Below, in pieces: positions 44,162-46,935 of a stretch of DNA of 46,935 nt. Location: contig NZ_MPZM01000024.1 of the NCBI RefSeq assembly GCF_002936955.1, positions 1 to 46,935 on the forward strand. Direction: 5' to 3'. Below the pieces are notes generated by a model. It was given only the letters and a program-made list of their open reading frames with translations. It ran no database searches and was not told the DNA's origin. The DNA is from Oceanisphaera arctica. Its GTDB lineage: Bacteria; Pseudomonadota; Gammaproteobacteria; Enterobacterales; Aeromonadaceae. Made by a program: the position numbers and the translations under genes. Position 1 is the first letter of the stretch; every line of letters starts with the position of its first letter.

Positions 44162-45709
44162 TTACGCCCCCTTCGAGTCGTTGAAATCTTCGGGAAAATA
44201 CTGGAGTGCGCTCTTTACCGGGAACGGCGTCATACCGCCCATGGCACACAGAGAGCCCTGGATCATGGTGTCGCACAGGTCTTCCAGCAATTCGATATTG
44301 GCGGCCCTGTTGTCGTTGGCGATGATCCTGTCGATCACCTCGACGCCGCGCACCGAGCCTATCCGGCAGGGAGTACACTTGCCGCAGGACTCCTCGACAC
44401 AGAACGCCATCGAGAACCGGGCCTGTTCGGCCATGTTGACCGTTTCGTCGAACACCACCACGCCGCCGTGACCGAGCACGGCACCGATTTTGGTGAAGGA
44501 CTCGTAATCCAGCAGCACATCGAACTGCTCCGGTGCCAGATAGGCACCCAGGGGGCCGCCCACCTGCACCGCACGTACCGGTCGGCCGCTGCGGGTGCCG
44601 CCGCCGAATTCATAAATCAGGTCACGCAGGCTCTGGCCAAACGCCAGCTCCACCAGGCCGCCCTGTTTGAGGTTACCGGCCAGCTGGAACGGCAAGGTGC
44701 CCTTGGAGCGTTCATAGCCGTAATTGGCATAATAGTCGGCACCCTCGCTGAGAATGGCGGGAATGGCAGCGAAGGTCAGCACGTTGTTGACCACTGTGGG
44801 CTGACCGAACAGACCGACAATGGCCGGCAACGGTGGCTTGGCGCGAACCATGCCGCGCTTGCCTTCCAGGCTTTCCAGCAGCGAGGTTTCTTCACCGCAG
44901 ATGTAGGCGCCGGCGCCGAGCCGCACTTCCAGCTCGAAGCGGCGGCCACTGCCGACAACATCGGCGCCCAGAATACCGGCGGCATAGGCCCGCTCGATCG
45001 CCTGGTTCAACAGCTCATGGGCCAGCGGGTATTCTTCCCGCAGGTAGATGTAACCCTGGGTGGCGCCCACCGCCAGGCCGCCGATGATCATGCCCTCGAT
45101 CAGCATGTAGGGGTCGCATTCCATCACCATACGGTCGGCAAAGGTGCCCGAGTCGCCCTCGTCCGCATTACAGACGATGTATTTCTGCTCGGCCGGGGTG
45201 TCCAGCACCGTCTGCCACTTGATACCGGTGGGAAACGCCGCCCCGCCCCGGCCGCGCAGACCGGAGGCTTTCACGCTGTCGACCAGCTGCTGGCTGGAAC
45301 GGGTTATCGCCTTGTCCAGACCCTTGAAGCCATCCAGCGCGCGATAGTCGTTCAGCGACACCGGGTCCGTGATGCCGATACGGGAGAAGGTGACCCGCTG
45401 CTGCTTTTTCAGATAGGGAATTTCTTCGGTCAGGCCCAGGGCCCGTGGGTGCTCGACGGCACCGCGCTCGAAGCCGGCGTCGAACAGGGAGGCGACGTCG
45501 TCCAGCTCGACCGGACCGAAGGCATAGCGCCCTTCATCGGTGGCTATCTCCACCAGCGGCTCCAGCCAGAACAGGCCTCGGGAGCCGTTACGGACCAGCT
45601 CGATATCCAGGCCACGCCGTTCAGCCTCGCGCCGGATCAGGGTCGCTACCTCGTCGGCGCCCAGCGACAGGGCCGTGGTTTCATAGGGAACATAAACTCG
45701 CAGCGTCAT
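44162..45709 (-). CDS. fdsB: NAD-dependent formate dehydrogenase, beta (NADH/FMN) subunit
   Basis: This 515-aa protein is homologous to NuoF. It has an N-terminal thioredoxin-like segment followed by the FMN/NADH site (SGLRGRGGAAFPTG near residue 148 and GAGAYICGEETSLLESLEG near 260). A C-terminal 4Fe-4S cluster follows (SCGKCTPCRIGSVRG near 440, with a Cys about 40 residues later in LCDTM). It passes electrons from formate oxidation to NAD+. It overlaps fdsG by one base (TAATG) and precedes fdsA. Confidence 0.95.
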   Translation of the reverse strand: MTLRVYVPYETTALSLGADEVATLIRREAERRGLDIELVRNGSRGLFWLEPLVEIATDEGRYAFGPVELDDVASLFDAGFERGAVEHPRALGLTEEIPYLKKQQRVTFSRIGITDPVSLNDYRALDGFKGLDKAITRSSQQLVDSVKASGLRGRGGAAFPTGIKWQTVLDTPAEQKYIVCNADEGDSGTFADRMVMECDPYMLIEGMIIGGLAVGATQGYIYLREEYPLAHELLNQAIERAYAAGILGADVVGSGRRFELEVRLGAGAYICGEETSLLESLEGKRGMVRAKPPLPAIVGLFGQPTVVNNVLTFAAIPAILSEGADYYANYGYERSKGTLPFQLAGNLKQGGLVELAFGQSLRDLIYEFGGGTRSGRPVRAVQVGGPLGAYLAPEQFDVLLDYESFTKIGAVLGHGGVVVFDETVNMAEQARFSMAFCVEESCGKCTPCRIGSVRGVEVIDRIIANDNRAANIELLEDLCDTMIQGSLCAMGGMTPFPVKSALQYFPEDFNDSKGA

Positions 45710-46218
45710 TATTTCAGCTCCAGTTTGAAGGTGGTCAGCTCATCCACCAGCCGATCGAACTTGGCCGGGCTCATGCGCCCCTTGATCTTGTCCCCCACTC
45801 TAATGGAGGGACCGGTGGCGCAGTTGCCCAGGCAATAGACCGCCTTCAGACTGATGTCCTGGTTCGGGGTGGTCTGGTCGAAGTCGATGCCCAGCTTTTC
45901 CCGCACATGGCGTTCAAACTCGCGACTGCCCTGGGCCTGACAGGCCTCGGCCCGGCAGACCTCGATGACATGCCGGCCCGGTTTCTGGCTGCGGAAATAA
46001 TGATAGAAACTGATCACACCGTGCACATCGGCCGCGGTGCAACGTAAATGAGTGGCCATCACCGGGATGGCGGCATCGGGTATATAGCCGAACTGGTCCT
46101 GGATACGATGCAGGATGGGCAACAGCGCGCCGGGTTTGTGTTTTATCGAAGTCACTATTTGTTCGATGGTTTCAAGCTCTTCGATACTGTCAAGAACGCC
46201 TGCTTGAGTCTCATCCAT
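45709..46218 (-). CDS. fdsG: NAD-dependent formate dehydrogenase, gamma (2Fe-2S) subunit
   Basis: This 169-aa NuoE-like protein has the four cluster cysteines at residues 88, 93, 129 and 133 (CRAEAC; CLGNC), the normal thioredoxin-like 2Fe-2S arrangement. The frame is open to 46341, but the ATG at 46218 begins a NuoE-like N-terminus (MDETQAGVLDSIEELE) and is preceded by AAGG. It is the first gene of fdsGBA. It feeds electrons within the complex or acts as a structural partner of FdsB. Confidence 0.92.
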   Translation of the reverse strand: MDETQAGVLDSIEELETIEQIVTSIKHKPGALLPILHRIQDQFGYIPDAAIPVMATHLRCTAADVHGVISFYHYFRSQKPGRHVIEVCRAEACQAQGSREFERHVREKLGIDFDQTTPNQDISLKAVYCLGNCATGPSIRVGDKIKGRMSPAKFDRLVDELTTFKLELK

Positions 46219-46308
46219 ATCATCAACCTTGTAAAAACGGTCATGCCGGCTTGTCTGTATCAACCGCCATGAACAGTACTGTCTTGTCGGCCGCTCCTGG
46301 CCGGATGC

Positions 46309-46342
46309 AAAACATGCCCTCCACCGCAAGATGGAAGGCATG
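46309..46342 (-). terminator. Terminator of the formaldehyde dehydrogenase gene
   Basis: CATGCCCTCCA (46313-46323) pairs with TGGAAGGCATG (46332-46342). On the minus strand the stem is complete with a G-U pair and is followed by TTTTGC. It separates this gene from fdsG. Confidence 0.75.
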
Positions 46343-46361
46343 CACCGGTCAACCCTATCCT

Positions 46362-46935
46362 TTACGCCGGAACCATTCCATGGGGGTCGATCACAAATTT
46401 CTTCGCTACTCCGCCGTCAAATTCGGCATACCCCTGAGCGGCCTGATCCAGGCTGATGACCTGCACGTTCACCGCATCGGCGATCTTCACCTTGTCGAAC
46501 AGAATCGCCTGCATCAGTGGCCTGTGATATTTCATTACCGGGCACTGACCTGTGTGAAACGAATGGGACTTGGCCCAGCCCAGGCCGAATCGCATGCTCA
46601 GGGCACCCTGTCTGGCGGCCTCGTCCACGGCACCCGGATCTTCGGTGACATACAAGCCGGGAATACCAATCTGGCCGCCGGCACGGGTCAGGGCCATGGC
46701 CGAGTTCAGCACGGTAGCCGGTTGCTCCTTGCCATGGTCACAGCCGCAACCGTGCGCTTCAAAGCCGACACAGTCGACGAAGGCATCGACTTCACGCTCG
46801 CCCAGTATCTGTTCAATCTTGTCTTCCATCGACCCTTCTTCACGCAGATCGATGGTCTCGCAACCGAAGCTGCGGGCCTGGGCCAGACGGTCCGGGATCA
46901 TGTCGCCGACGATGACGCAGGCCGCGCCCAGCAAC
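46362..46935 (-). CDS. fdhA: Glutathione-independent formaldehyde dehydrogenase, C-terminal part (cut by window edge)
   Basis: The frame is open from the stop at 46362 to the window edge, giving about 190 residues of the zinc-dependent medium-chain alcohol dehydrogenase family. The NAD-binding domain is partly present (GAACVIVGDMIPDRLAQA). The long insert EAHGCGCDHGKEQPA and the segment GALSMRFGLGWAKSHSFHTGQ are typical of Pseudomonas-type formaldehyde dehydrogenase, which needs no glutathione. It would oxidise formaldehyde from GbcAB, DgcAB and sarcosine oxidase to formate, then used by FdsGBA. In pseudomonads sarcosine oxidase genes lie nearby, so they are expected just beyond this edge. 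Confidence 0.92.
   Translation of the reverse strand, partial: LLGAACVIVGDMIPDRLAQARSFGCETIDLREEGSMEDKIEQILGEREVDAFVDCVGFEAHGCGCDHGKEQPATVLNSAMALTRAGGQIGIPGLYVTEDPGAVDEAARQGALSMRFGLGWAKSHSFHTGQCPVMKYHRPLMQAILFDKVKIADAVNVQVISLDQAAQGYAEFDGGVAKKFVIDPHGMVPA

Noticed and set aside
41483-45838. Very long open frame on the plus strand (about 1450 codons) opposite fdsA and fdsB
   Set aside because: It lies antisense to two clearly conserved genes with complete cofactor motifs. It is His/Gly/Val-rich with no domain logic, as expected for the mirror of GC-rich coding DNA.

Overview
The window reads as a chromosomal segment of a GC-rich gammaproteobacterium, probably marine or halophilic. I base this on the Pseudomonas-type glycine betaine genes (gbcAB, dgcAB, gbdR), the many betaine/choline/carnitine (BCCT) transporters and the HypT-like LysR regulator. 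An Oceanimonas/Zobellella/Halomonas-like host would fit, but the genus cannot be fixed from sequence reading alone. About 37 protein genes are supported. I see no rRNA, tRNA, CRISPR array, intact insertion sequence or phage gene.

Layout, left to right. (1) Positions 1-7.7 kb, minus strand: a dimethylglycine operon (M19-like protein, conserved 176-aa protein, dgcA, dgcB, etfA cut by the left edge), with gbdR just upstream behind its own terminator. (2) 8.2-20.2 kb: carnitine and gamma-butyrobetaine genes. These are three BCCT transporters, gamma-butyrobetaine hydroxylase, L-carnitine dehydrogenase (cdhA), the dehydrocarnitine-cleaving BKACE enzyme (cdhC), an HSL-type esterase and two more GATase1-AraC regulators. 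(3) 20.4-26 kb: betainyl-CoA thioesterase (cdhB), acetoacetyl-CoA synthetase and a TRAP transporter (dctPQM). (4) 26.4-31.5 kb: a small unknown protein, divergent gbcA/gbcB (glycine betaine monooxygenase), a palindrome-rich non-coding tract, and a divergent BCCT protein behind a BetI-type operator. (5) 31.7-41.3 kb: an aspartate module with a dicarboxylate/amino-acid symporter under a near-consensus sigma-54 promoter, a LysR - sensor kinase - sigma-54 regulator operon, aspartate/glutamate racemase, aspartase, an XRE regulator and a small unknown protein. (6) 41.3-46.9 kb: NAD-dependent formate dehydrogenase (fdsGBA order) and a glutathione-independent formaldehyde dehydrogenase cut by the right edge.

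How it works together (inference from known pathways): gamma-butyrobetaine is hydroxylated to L-carnitine, which is oxidised to 3-dehydrocarnitine. BKACE plus acetyl-CoA splits this into betainyl-CoA and acetoacetate. CdhB releases glycine betaine and acetoacetyl-CoA synthetase recovers the acetoacetate. GbcAB and DgcAB then remove two methyl groups as formaldehyde, leaving sarcosine. Formaldehyde and formate dehydrogenases oxidise the C1 units to CO2 with NADH gain. Sarcosine oxidase and etfB are not in the window and probably lie just outside it.

The most interesting points are: a roughly 60-bp block conserved upstream of cdhC and of the esterase (a likely shared operator); a perfect 13-bp inverted repeat between a BCCT gene and the hydroxylase gene; an M19-family protein lacking metal ligands; a DgcA missing one of the four iron-sulphur cysteines; and a LysR/kinase/sigma-54 regulator unit with its promoter and candidate upstream activator dyads visible.
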